Below are positions 45,459 to 54,000 of a DNA stretch of 64,000 nt, in pieces. Where the stretch lies: NCBI RefSeq assembly GCF_014287515.2, contig NZ_CP092473.1:1453001-1517000 (forward strand). Direction: 5' to 3'. The position numbers were made by a program, and so were the translations under genes. The notes under the pieces are model-generated. The model was not told the origin of the DNA. It searched no databases and saw only the letters and a program-made list of their open reading frames with translations. Numbering within the stretch: the stretch's first letter is position 1; the number at the start of each line of letters is the position of its first letter. The stretch is from Roseburia rectibacter (lineage in GTDB: Bacteria > Bacillota > Clostridia > Lachnospirales > Lachnospiraceae).

Positions 45459-45977
45459 ATGAACTATGCGCAGATCAAACCCTGTTCCATTGAGAATGGT
45501 ACAGGTGTGAGGGTGTCTTTGTTTGTGTCCGGATGCAGACATCACTGCAAAGAGTGCTTTAATCAGGAAACATGGGATTTTTCCTATGGCAAACCGTTTA
45601 CAGAAAATACGGAAGATGAGATCATGCAGGCGCTTGCACCGTCCTACATTGCAGGACTGACACTGCTTGGAGGAGATCCGGGGGAACCGGAAAATCAGCA
45701 GGGGCTTCTTCCTCTTTTACAGAGAATAAAAAAAGAACTGCCGGATAAAAATATCTGGGTGTACAGCGGATATCTGTATGAGGATTTTTTGCCGGGCGGA
45801 AGGGCATATTGTGAGGCATCAGAGCCTTTTTTATCAATGATCGATGTTATGGTGGATGGACCTTTTATTTTAGGGAAAAAGGATATTGGCTTAAATTTCA
45901 GGGGATCTTCGAACCAGAGAATCATTAATGTGCCTGAAACGAGAAAAAACCAGGAAATTATATTACTGATGGAATAA
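45459..45977 (+). CDS. nrdG: anaerobic ribonucleotide reductase activating protein
   Basis: A 172-residue radical-SAM enzyme that makes the glycyl radical in NrdD. The 4Fe-4S ligands are in SGCRHHCKECFNQETW (C-x3-C-x2-C) and the SAM-binding region in LTLLGGDPGEPEN. Start ATG 45,459 behind AAAGGAGG. It is separated from nrdD by about 4.3 kb of unrelated genes and is coupled to the AraR-like regulator gene. Confidence 0.95.
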   Translation: MNYAQIKPCSIENGTGVRVSLFVSGCRHHCKECFNQETWDFSYGKPFTENTEDEIMQALAPSYIAGLTLLGGDPGEPENQQGLLPLLQRIKKELPDKNIWVYSGYLYEDFLPGGRAYCEASEPFLSMIDVMVDGPFILGKKDIGLNFRGSSNQRIINVPETRKNQEIILLME

Positions 45978-45994
45978 AGGAAAAGGGGAATAAG

Positions 45995-46243
45995 ATGAAG
46001 TTTTCATGGAAAATGATTGCTGCTGCATTAAGTTATGCATTAGGTGTTCTGGGTTGGTGCTATGTTGGCGGTTATAAGATCCTGACTGGTCCGGTAAAGG
46101 GACTGATCCTTGCGCAGATGGCAGGAAGCATGTCTTTGGGACGACTGGCAGCTGCAGCGATTGAAGGATTTATATATCTTTCATTAGCAGGCGGAGTCTG
46201 GTGCATTGGGTATATGTTAAGCAGTCATTTCAGGGAAGATTGA
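45995..46243 (+). CDS. small two-TM membrane protein of unknown function
   Basis: An 82-residue protein with hydrophobic helices at about 7-28 (ALSYALGVLGWCYVGGY) and 52-75 (AAIEGFIYLSLAGGVWCIGY), ending in a short charged tail. Start ATG 45,995 behind AAAGGAAAAGGGG. It lies 17 bases after nrdG and 28 before fliB. No family recognised. Confidence 0.7.
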   Translation: MKFSWKMIAAALSYALGVLGWCYVGGYKILTGPVKGLILAQMAGSMSLGRLAAAAIEGFIYLSLAGGVWCIGYMLSSHFRED

Positions 46244-46271
46244 GAAATACATAGAGAGGAACGAAAAGAAA

Positions 46272-47345
46272 ATGGTGTTTAGAGTGCCGTCATATTATAA
46301 AGAGTTCCGGTGCATTGCTGATAAATGTCCGGATAATTGCTGCAGAGGATGGGAAATTGATATTGATGAGGATACACTGGATTATTATAAGGATCTGAAA
46401 GGACCGATGGCAGAGAAAATCCGTGCATCGATCAGCGAGGATGGCAGTTTTGTGTTAAATGAAGAGGGATGGTGTCCGCTTCTGAATGAAAAGGGACTCT
46501 GCGAGGTATGTCTGACTTTGGGGGAGGATTCTCTGTCAGAGGTGTGTACGGAATATCCGAGATTTACGACGGAGTATCCGAAAACGAGAGAAAAAGTATT
46601 ATGTCTTTCCTGCGGGGAAGTTGGGCGTATCGTCTTTTCAGATACGGAAACGATCGGATTTGACGAACAGATTCTTTCGGAAGATTATGATGAGTATGAG
46701 TGGGAGGAGGGGGATGATGAGCTTGCGGAGAAACTTGAAGCAGTAAGAGCACATGCGATCGGTCTGCTTCAGGATCGCACTCATTCCATAACAGAGCGCA
46801 TCGCAATGTATCTCGATTATTGCTGTCAGATGCAGAAGGAGCTGTTTGAGACAGCGCCAAAAACGGAAGAACCGGAAAAGATCAGCCTTTACGAGGCATT
46901 CTTACAGCGGCTTTCGCAGTATGAGGAGCTTGAATCCATTGGTGATGCGTGGTCTGATATGGAAGATAGGCTGAAGAATTTTTATAATGAAGAAAATTAT
47001 GAAAAGACGCACCGTGCTTTTATGGAGTCACAAAAGGAAAACGAGTATCAGTATGAACATCTGATGGTATATTATACTTTCCGTTATTTTATGAGGGCAT
47101 TCTATGATAACAATCTGCTTGAAAAGGCGCAGTTTGCAGTTGCATCTTTTTTAATGGTGCGTGATATGGATGTCATGGTCTGGATGGAAAACGGACAGAA
47201 ATTTGATCTTTCAGACCGTGTTGAAACAACGAAAGTTTATGCAAAAGAAGTAGAGCATTCCGAAGAAAATATAGAAATGTTAGGAGAATCATTTTTGTTT
47301 GAAGACGTATTTTCCGTAAAAGGTCTGCTTGCACAGATCATGTAA
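46272..47345 (+). CDS. fliB: flagellin lysine-N-methylase
   Basis: A 357-residue FliB-family protein. The cysteine-rich N-terminus FRCIADKCPDNCCRGWEIDIDEDT and the later CEVCLTLGE/CTEYPRF and LCLSCGEV resemble a metal-cluster site conserved in this family. FliB methylates lysines on flagellin. No flagellar gene is in the window. Some clostridial members of this family sit outside flagellar loci and may have other targets. Confidence 0.85.
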   Translation: MVFRVPSYYKEFRCIADKCPDNCCRGWEIDIDEDTLDYYKDLKGPMAEKIRASISEDGSFVLNEEGWCPLLNEKGLCEVCLTLGEDSLSEVCTEYPRFTTEYPKTREKVLCLSCGEVGRIVFSDTETIGFDEQILSEDYDEYEWEEGDDELAEKLEAVRAHAIGLLQDRTHSITERIAMYLDYCCQMQKELFETAPKTEEPEKISLYEAFLQRLSQYEELESIGDAWSDMEDRLKNFYNEENYEKTHRAFMESQKENEYQYEHLMVYYTFRYFMRAFYDNNLLEKAQFAVASFLMVRDMDVMVWMENGQKFDLSDRVETTKVYAKEVEHSEENIEMLGESFLFEDVFSVKGLLAQIM

Positions 47346-47351
47346 AAAAAT

Positions 47352-47412
47352 AAGCCGGGTGACAGGGCACCTGACAGCTTTCATAAGCTGACGGCCTGAT
47401 CAACCGGCTTTT
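47352..47412. terminator. shared terminator between fliB and the minus-strand small gene
   Basis: AAGCCGG (47,352-47,358) and CCGGCTT (47,404-47,410) enclose a second stem with CAGCTTTCATAAGCTG. A T-run lies at the right, and A residues at the left serve the opposite strand. Confidence 0.75.
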
Positions 47413-47542
47413 AGTATCTGCCTGTGAGAAAATGCAGGAAAGATACAGGCTTTTTCCCGGCGGCTTTTGTCTCATCGATATATTTCTCATAGAAAGAAAC
47501 AACTTCAACGAAAGACATTGCCGGATCGATTGCATAAGTCAT
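47411..47542 (-). CDS. 43-residue protein of unknown function
   Basis: A short minus-strand gene. The product starts MTYAIDPAMSFVEVVSFYEK and ends FLHFLTGRY. A strong ribosome binding site, AAGGAGGTGTG, stands at normal distance before ATG 47,542, and a promoter lies at 47,571-47,599. The stop abuts the shared terminator. The protein is soluble and probably helical. A full set of signals at this size makes it a believable small gene. Confidence 0.75.
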   Translation of the reverse strand: MTYAIDPAMSFVEVVSFYEKYIDETKAAGKKPVSFLHFLTGRY

Positions 47543-47570
47543 ACAACACACCTCCTTATTTGTTTTCTAT

Positions 47571-47599
47571 AATATAGCATAATGTATCGGGAAAATCAA
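47571..47599 (-). promoter_or_regulatory. promoter of the 43-residue gene
   Basis: On the minus strand, TTGATT (47,594-47,599) and TATATT (47,571-47,576) are 17 bases apart, about 30 bases before the start codon. Confidence 0.6.
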
Positions 47600-47825
47600 C
47601 AAAAAACAATTCGACATATTGTGCAATATATACAAAAACTGATGAGACGGACGAAAAACTGTACAAAAGCAGGAAAATAACAAGTGTGTATTTTTACTAG
47701 ATTTCACATAATAAAATTGTATAATATTACTTGAGATTTAAAAAAGTGATTATTTTTCCAGAAATGAAACAGGAAAAATAAAAATATTATACAAAATATT
47801 TCTAACATAAGAAAAAGGGGAGACT

Positions 47826-48581
47826 ATGGATCAGGGAGAAGCAGGCCGCAGACGTGAAGCGGAAAAAAGAAGATACGAGGCACGAAAAAGAAGACAGAAG
47901 AAACGGAAAAGACAGCAGATGTTTGCAGGCGGTGTCATGATCTTTACGGCAGTTATGTTTGTGGGAGTGATTTTATATGGTGTATGGCGCATATCCCACA
48001 GGACAATACAGACACAGGATGAGATCATTGTGGAGGAAACGAAATATATTGCGGACCGGCCGGATTTTTCTGTGCAGCTTTTAGATTATAATGAATTCTC
48101 AAGACCGGGAACGGCACTTGAAAAAATAAATGGGATTGTTGTGCATTATACCGCAAATCCGGGAACAACGGCGCAGCAGAACCGTGATTATTTTGAAGGA
48201 CTGGCGCAATCAGGGGAAACGCATGCAAGCAGTCATTTTGTGATCGGGATCAGTGGGGAGATCATCCAATGCATTCCATGCAATGAAATCGCATATGCTT
48301 CGAATGAGAGAAATGCCGATACGATTTCCATAGAGTGCTGTATTCCGGATGATACGGGAAAATTTACGGATGCGACTTATGGATCGCTGGTTCATCTGGT
48401 GACATGGCTGATGGGACGTTATGATCTGACTACGGATGATGTGATAAGACATTATGATGTAACAGGAAAGGCATGTCCGAAATATTATGTGGAAAATGAG
48501 GCTGCATGGGAGCAGTTTAAGTCGGATCTTGTCGATTACATAGAGACCAACGGTATTGCAAAAACAGAGGAAATACAGTAA
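47826..48581 (+). CDS. N-acetylmuramoyl-L-alanine amidase, membrane anchored
   Basis: A 251-residue peptidoglycan hydrolase. A very basic N-terminus (about 8-31, Arg/Lys-rich) precedes one TM helix (about 34-54), which puts the enzyme outside. The Amidase_2/PGRP domain (about 80-240) has zinc ligands H in IVVHYTAN, H in VIRHYDVTG and C in KACPKYY, the usual H-H-C type set. GGGGAG lies before ATG 47,826. An AT-rich 280-base region with a TATAAT (47,720-47,725) precedes it. Confidence 0.9.
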   Translation: MDQGEAGRRREAEKRRYEARKRRQKKRKRQQMFAGGVMIFTAVMFVGVILYGVWRISHRTIQTQDEIIVEETKYIADRPDFSVQLLDYNEFSRPGTALEKINGIVVHYTANPGTTAQQNRDYFEGLAQSGETHASSHFVIGISGEIIQCIPCNEIAYASNERNADTISIECCIPDDTGKFTDATYGSLVHLVTWLMGRYDLTTDDVIRHYDVTGKACPKYYVENEAAWEQFKSDLVDYIETNGIAKTEEIQ

Positions 48582-48614
48582 AATGAGAGTATCAATTATG
48601 TCGAAGGAAGCAGT

Positions 48615-50111
48615 ATGATAGAGAAATATTACGAAGCATTGCAAAAAAGAGAAAATCTCCGCGAAAACCTTGTAGAATTGCGTAACAGGATGAAAGATGA
48701 AACCGTCAGAAAACAGTTTGCGTCACTGAACGGGGATGGCAGATTACTGTTAGAACTGTTAGAGGAAGAAGATCCTAAGGTGCGTAAAAATGCAGCGATG
48801 ATCCTTGGGGAACTGAGGCTGGCAGGTGCTGCAGATGCATTAGTTACGGCATATGAAAGGGAGCAGACTCTTTTTGTAAAAAGCGCGTATTTAAAGGCAC
48901 TTGCCTATTTGGATATTACGGCATATCAGGAACGGCTCAAAGAGAGGATGGAAGAACTTCTCTCTTATACTCCGGCAATAGAAGAAAAAAAGCATATTGA
49001 TGAGGAGGTTCGTGCACTTGGCAGGCTGTTAGAAAAGGCAGAAGATAACAAAAGTCACGCATTTACCGGATTTAAAGATCCACATGAGATGCTGCTGCTG
49101 ACCGGGCATACACGTACGGATGTAACCTTGAAGGAAATTGGGGAACTTCCAGCGGATATCAGGAGAAAAACGGCAAAACATCCACTCGGAGTGGCAGTGT
49201 ATACAAAGGATGTGCGTGCTATGGCAAATCTGAGAACTTACCGTGAACTTTTGTTTCCGATCCGTTTAAAGCAGGATGAGGGGCAGGCAGAAAAGTTAGC
49301 AGATGCGATCTGGCAGAGCGGTATCAGTGATTTTTTAAAGGAGTGTCATAAACAGGACACCCCGTTTCGTTTTCGTGTAGAGATCCGGGCAGATATGGAG
49401 AACGACAAAAGAGCTTCTTTTGCGAAAAAATTTGCAATACAGTTAGAGCGTGCATCAGCGAGATGGCTGACCAATTCAACGGGTGATTATGAAATAGAGA
49501 TTCGTCTGATAAAGAAAAAAGATGGAGGATTTGCACCATTTTTAAAACTGTACACGATCCCGATGCGGCGTTTTGCCTACCGGAAAAATGCAGTTGCAGC
49601 ATCCATTCATCCATCACTGGCAGCAATGCTTGTGGCACTTGCAAGACCATATCTCAAAGAAAATGCACAGATCTTAGATCCATTCTGCGGAGTGGGGACA
49701 ATGCTCATCGAGAGAGACATTATAGAACCGGCAAGGGAAAAGTATGGGATCGATATTTTTGGACCGGCGATTGAAGGAGCAAGGGAAAATGCCTCTTTAG
49801 CGGGTGAAAAGATCAATTTTATCCATAGAGATTATTTTGATTTTAGACATGATTATCTGTTTGATGAGATCATTACCAATATGCCGGTAAGGGGAAAACA
49901 GTCACGCGGTGAGATGGATACACTTTATGCTTCATTTTTTGAAAAATCAAAAGAAATCTTAGCACCGGGCGGAACGATGATTTTTTATTCAAATGAAGAA
50001 GGCATTGTAAAGAAACAACTTCGTTTACATACAGAATACAGGTTGATACAGGAGTTTGTGATTTCAGAGAAACGTCATTTTAGTCTGTATATCGTTGGAA
50101 TAAAGGGGTAA
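48615..50111 (+). CDS. HEAT-repeat RNA methyltransferase-like protein
   Basis: A 498-residue protein. N-terminal HEAT-like repeats (about 40-130: LLELLEEEDPKVRKNAAMILGELRLAGAADALV) are followed by a class I SAM-dependent methyltransferase domain of the UPF0020/Trm14 type: motif I ILDPFCGVGTMLIERDII (near 353) and motif IV EIITNMPVRG (near 418). NMPV replaces the N-P-P-Y usual in N-methyltransferases, so the amino acceptor or the activity may differ. Confidence 0.8.
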   Translation: MIEKYYEALQKRENLRENLVELRNRMKDETVRKQFASLNGDGRLLLELLEEEDPKVRKNAAMILGELRLAGAADALVTAYEREQTLFVKSAYLKALAYLDITAYQERLKERMEELLSYTPAIEEKKHIDEEVRALGRLLEKAEDNKSHAFTGFKDPHEMLLLTGHTRTDVTLKEIGELPADIRRKTAKHPLGVAVYTKDVRAMANLRTYRELLFPIRLKQDEGQAEKLADAIWQSGISDFLKECHKQDTPFRFRVEIRADMENDKRASFAKKFAIQLERASARWLTNSTGDYEIEIRLIKKKDGGFAPFLKLYTIPMRRFAYRKNAVAASIHPSLAAMLVALARPYLKENAQILDPFCGVGTMLIERDIIEPAREKYGIDIFGPAIEGARENASLAGEKINFIHRDYFDFRHDYLFDEIITNMPVRGKQSRGEMDTLYASFFEKSKEILAPGGTMIFYSNEEGIVKKQLRLHTEYRLIQEFVISEKRHFSLYIVGIKG

Positions 50112-50116
50112 AGGGA

Positions 50117-52768
50117 ATGGCACTTTTGAGTAGGAAGAAGGAAGATGATCCTTTAAGATCAGAACAGGTACTGTTGGATGTATCACTGATGCAGAATCTG
50201 CAGGACCGTTTCTGTGATGCGAATAACCTGTATCTGATGTGTCTTGACAGAGACCGCACGGAAGTCACAAAGACATATGGTTCGAAGGAAGAACTTGAGT
50301 ATCTGGGCAGTGTGATCGACATGGACAGACATGCCGGGCTGTTAGAACGGCTGCAAAACAGCAGGATTGAAAGCGTGATTGAAGAGGACTGTGGTGCAGA
50401 TGGAATCCGGATGTGCGGGGTAGCTGTAAAGGTAAGCGGAGAGGTATCTGCGATCTGGATCGTGGTCGGTATAATGGAAGATGCCGGAGAAAATGTACCG
50501 GATTACATGATGAGAACAACGCCGGAGCGTTATTATAAGTCGATCGAGTTTTTGGAAACATTGTCAAAGCAGATGTTTGCCGTCAAATTAGAGGAACTTT
50601 TAGCACAGGAGGCTTTTTTAAAGAGCCGCGAGTCGGAAGAACAGATGGAGACGGAATTAAAACGTAATGAGGCGATGACAGCGATCGTGCGTATGCTTGA
50701 GTCGGAGGACAGTTTTGATGGGATTGTCCGGGATATTTTAAAGGAGGCATGCGGGTATCTTGAGATTTCTGCTGCGGTTTTGTTCCGGGAAAATATAGAC
50801 GGCGCAACCGTTAATATGATCAGTGAGTATTATTCTGCGGGAAGAGAGTCCCGGATGGATGCTTCACAGAACATTCCAAAAGCAGAATTGCCTTTTTTTA
50901 ATGGAAAACCATACATGATCTCTGCAGATTCGAAGATGCCTGAGTCGTTCCGCAGACTATTTGATGCACAGAAAATGAAAGCAGGGCTGTTCCTGCCAAT
51001 CGATGTTGGTGGGAAAACAGGGATGTATGTCTGCTTCTGTGAGGATGAAAAAGAACGTATCTGGGACAGTGGAGAGATTAAGTTTGTCAATGATGTCAGA
51101 AGGATCATACAGACGATCCTGGTAAAACGTATCGCGAAAAATTCACTCGCAAGTTCGTATGCGTCACTGGAGGCGATTCTTGAAAATGTGGGATGCGGAA
51201 TCTACGTGATGGATACAAAAGAAAATACCATCCTGTATACAAACCAGCGTTTCCGTAAAGCGTTTGGTGGAGATATACACAGTGCCGGCATTGAAGAATG
51301 TTTAAGACAGGGAGCACAGTCAGAGGACAGCCTTTATTTCAGGGAAGTTTACTCAAAAGAAGAAAACCGCTGGTTTGATCTGCACAGTACAAGGATCAAC
51401 TGGGTTGACGGAAGAAAAGTTCTTTTATGTACGATTTATGATGTGACAGATAAAAAATTATATCAGCAGAAGATTGAGCGTCAGGCAAACAATGATTTCC
51501 TGACAGGGCTTTATAACAGAATGCGCTGTGAACAGGATCTGGAACGGTATATCCGTCAGACGAAAGAGTTTGGTGGAGAGGGAGCATTACTTTATATTGA
51601 TCTGGATGATTTTAAGCATATCAATGACGGACTTGGACATCAGTATGGTGATGTTTTACTTAAGAATATTTCCGGCAGCCTGCAGAGGATTCCCGGTGTG
51701 GAGAATAACTGTTACCGTATGGGCGGTGATGAGTTTATCATCATACTGGCACATCATCATATGGCAATGCTTCAGCAGATCTTAGATGAGATCAAATCGT
51801 TATTTACAAAACCGTGGATGTTAAAAGGAACAGATTATTACTGTACGATGAGTATGGGAGTTGTGCGTTTCCCGGCAGATGGGGACACGGTGGAAGAACT
51901 GATCAAAAAAGCAGATATTGCCCTTTATTCTGCAAAGTGTGCAGGAAAGAACCGTATAGAGTTTTATGATGACAATGTTGAGTCTACCTCTTACAAGCGG
52001 CTTGATCTTGAAAAGAATATGCGCAATGCAACGAGAAATGCATTCAGCGAATTTGAAGTATATTTCCAGCCAATCGTAAATATCACAAAAGAAGGAAATC
52101 CATGTGCCGGTGCAGAAGCACTGATACGCTGGAATTCAGGGGAACTTGGATTGATACCGCCGACAGATTTTATCCCGCTTGCGGAATATTTAGGACTGAT
52201 CAACCCGATCGGCGAATTTGTTTTGCGTGAAGCGTGTATCCATTGTAAATACTGGAATGATATGGGGCATCCGGAGTACAAAGTGAATGTTAATCTCTCT
52301 GTTGTACAGCTTTTACAGAACGATATCGTAGAGCGGATCGCACATGTGATCGAGGAGACAAGGATCACACCGCAGAACCTTACCTTAGAAGTAACAGAGA
52401 GTCTTGCGGTCAATGATATGAGCCGGATGAAACGGATACTTGCAGATATCAGACATCTTGGAGTACGTGTTGCGCTGGATGATTTTGGTACAGGCTATTC
52501 TTCTTTAAATCATATCAGGGAGATGCCGATCGATGTCATAAAGATCGACCGCTGTTTTATCATTGATATTGGAAAAGATGATTTCTCCAACGCATTTGTA
52601 AAAATGGTCGGAGAACTGGCAACTGCGATTCATGTGAATGTCTGTGTAGAGGGCGTGGAGACAAAAGAACAGTTAGATGCGCTGATGGGATCAAAGGTTC
52701 AACTGATTCAGGGATTCTATTTTGGAAAACCGATGAAGGCAGAGATGTTTGAGAGACAGTTCCTGTAA
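50117..52768 (+). CDS. GGDEF-EAL cyclic-di-GMP protein with sensor domains
   Basis: An 883-residue signalling protein. An N-terminal unassigned part (1-180) is followed by a GAF-like domain (about 195-340) and a PAS domain (about 350-450). The GGDEF domain has RMGGDEF (near 533-539), so a cyclase is possible; no RxxD inhibitory site precedes it. The EAL domain has GAEALIRW (near 663), NVNLS, EVTES, DDFGTGYSSL and EGVETKEQ, so phosphodiesterase residues are also present. No TM helix is seen. Either or both activities are possible. Confidence 0.93.
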   Translation: MALLSRKKEDDPLRSEQVLLDVSLMQNLQDRFCDANNLYLMCLDRDRTEVTKTYGSKEELEYLGSVIDMDRHAGLLERLQNSRIESVIEEDCGADGIRMCGVAVKVSGEVSAIWIVVGIMEDAGENVPDYMMRTTPERYYKSIEFLETLSKQMFAVKLEELLAQEAFLKSRESEEQMETELKRNEAMTAIVRMLESEDSFDGIVRDILKEACGYLEISAAVLFRENIDGATVNMISEYYSAGRESRMDASQNIPKAELPFFNGKPYMISADSKMPESFRRLFDAQKMKAGLFLPIDVGGKTGMYVCFCEDEKERIWDSGEIKFVNDVRRIIQTILVKRIAKNSLASSYASLEAILENVGCGIYVMDTKENTILYTNQRFRKAFGGDIHSAGIEECLRQGAQSEDSLYFREVYSKEENRWFDLHSTRINWVDGRKVLLCTIYDVTDKKLYQQKIERQANNDFLTGLYNRMRCEQDLERYIRQTKEFGGEGALLYIDLDDFKHINDGLGHQYGDVLLKNISGSLQRIPGVENNCYRMGGDEFIIILAHHHMAMLQQILDEIKSLFTKPWMLKGTDYYCTMSMGVVRFPADGDTVEELIKKADIALYSAKCAGKNRIEFYDDNVESTSYKRLDLEKNMRNATRNAFSEFEVYFQPIVNITKEGNPCAGAEALIRWNSGELGLIPPTDFIPLAEYLGLINPIGEFVLREACIHCKYWNDMGHPEYKVNVNLSVVQLLQNDIVERIAHVIEETRITPQNLTLEVTESLAVNDMSRMKRILADIRHLGVRVALDDFGTGYSSLNHIREMPIDVIKIDRCFIIDIGKDDFSNAFVKMVGELATAIHVNVCVEGVETKEQLDALMGSKVQLIQGFYFGKPMKAEMFERQFL

Positions 52769-52852
52769 GGGCTGTCTTTCAATATCTAAATAATCAAAAC
52801 AGTTCCAAAAATTAAAAAAATAAATAAAATTAAAAAAATATCAAAAAAACTG

Positions 52853-52881
52853 TTGACATATTTGTTTTTCTCTGTTATTAT
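52853..52881 (+). promoter_or_regulatory. tRNA promoter
   Basis: TTGACA (52,853-52,858) and TATTAT (52,876-52,881) are 17 bases apart and 32 bases before the first tRNA. Confidence 0.85.
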
Positions 52882-52912
52882 AAATGAGTCGTCGCGAGAG
52901 AGTGATTGATAC

Positions 52913-52997
52913 GCGGAAGTGTCGGAATTGGCAGACGAGCAAGACTAAGGATCTTGTGTTCATTGCGAACGTGTGGGTTCAAGTCCCATCTTCCGCA
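52913..52997 (+). tRNA. tRNA-Leu (AAG)
   Basis: The acceptor stem GCGGAAG/CTTCCGC, anticodon stem CAAGA/TCTTG with loop CTAAGGA, a class II variable arm and GTGGGTTCAAGTCCCAT are all present. The anticodon AAG reads CUN-type Leu codons. CCA is not encoded. Confidence 0.97.
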
Positions 52998-53024
52998 TCA
53001 AAGATTTCTTTGATTGACGGGTTT

Positions 53025-53108
53025 GCAGGAGTGGCGGAATTGGCAGACGCGCAGGCTTCAGGTGCCTGTGGTAGCAATATCGTGTGGGTTCAAGTCCCAT
53101 CTCCTGCA
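53025..53108 (+). tRNA. tRNA-Leu (CAG)
   Basis: The acceptor stem GCAGGAG/CTCCTGC, anticodon stem CAGGC/GCCTG with loop TTCAGGT, and a long variable arm are present. The anticodon CAG reads CUG. The T-arm is identical to that of the tRNA 27 bases upstream. CCA is not encoded. Confidence 0.97.
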
Positions 53109-53285
53109 TTTTTATATGTTAGGGTGAAAGAAGCATTGAGGATTCGATGCTTCTTTTTTTTGAAAAAATTAAAACCGTGAAAATAGTACCTTTTTCATAG
53201 AGAATATGCGATAAGATTATGCTAAAAAAAATTTGTATATGTTTCTTTACACTGAAGAAATAAAGAGGAAAAGGAGAAAAGCTAT

Positions 53286-53884
53286 ATGAAGAAAATAAAA
53301 ACGTATGTTCTTGGAATGGTACTGGCATTTGCCATGATCCTGCTTCCATAGAATGTATCAGCAGCAACACAGGTGTGACGTTATACCGTTCGAACCATAA
53401 TGTATTAGAGCGTATGAATATTGCAGAAAATTATTATTCTTCTGCATGTTCCAAAGAGGTTACATTAAAGAGCGGTACTTACTATATTGAAATTGCAGGC
53501 AGTGAAGCATATAAAGATAGCTGGGATCCGACAAAACTGAAAAACACCGGTGTGAACAATATGGGTGTGGTAAACTTAAAGATTACCACAGTCAAAAAAA
53601 CCAAAATTTCCAAACTTTCCAATGTGAAAGGAAAGAAAGCACAGGTTACATATAACAAAGTAAGCAATGCAAAGGGATATGAGATCCAGTATTCCACGGA
53701 CAAGAAGTTTAAAAAGGGCGTGAAAGTCAAAAAGGCAAACGCAAAGACAACAAAGGTTACTCTGAAAAAGCTGACAAAAGGAAAAAAATATTATGTGCGT
53801 GTCAGAGCATATCGTGTGGACGAGGATGACAACAGAGTAAACGGCTCATGGAGTGAGGCGAAATCAGTAAAGATCACAAAATAA
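53286..53884 (+). pseudogene. decayed secreted fibronectin-type protein
   Basis: ATG 53,286 behind AAAAGGAG starts a signal peptide, MKKIKTYVLGMVLAFAMILL, followed by TAG (codon 22) and then NVSAATQ in the same frame. The remaining coding sequence, from 53,375, is in another frame: VTLKSGTYYIEIAG, then a fibronectin-III-like domain rich in Lys (YNKVSNAKGYEIQYSTDKKF, KYYVRVRAYRV). So both a nonsense codon and a frame change are present, with probable loss of a middle part. The C-terminal piece has no own ribosome binding site and is unlikely to be exported. Confidence 0.75.
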
Positions 53885-53900
53885 GACAGCAAGGTATAAG

Positions 53901-53928
53901 TGGCGCGGCAGAAAAACTGCCGCGCTAT
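53901..53928 (+). terminator. terminator
   Basis: GCGCGGCAG (53,903-53,911) and CTGCCGCGC (53,917-53,925) form the stem, followed by TATTT. Confidence 0.8.
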
Positions 53929-54000
53929 TTGCATTTAGGAGGAAATCATTTATAATAGATACCAATGTGGCACAGAAGGCGGAAAACAAAGGATGGAAAA

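Noticed and set aside
52884..53180. 98-codon open frame
   Set aside because: It runs across both tRNA-Leu genes; the tRNA structures explain the sequence.
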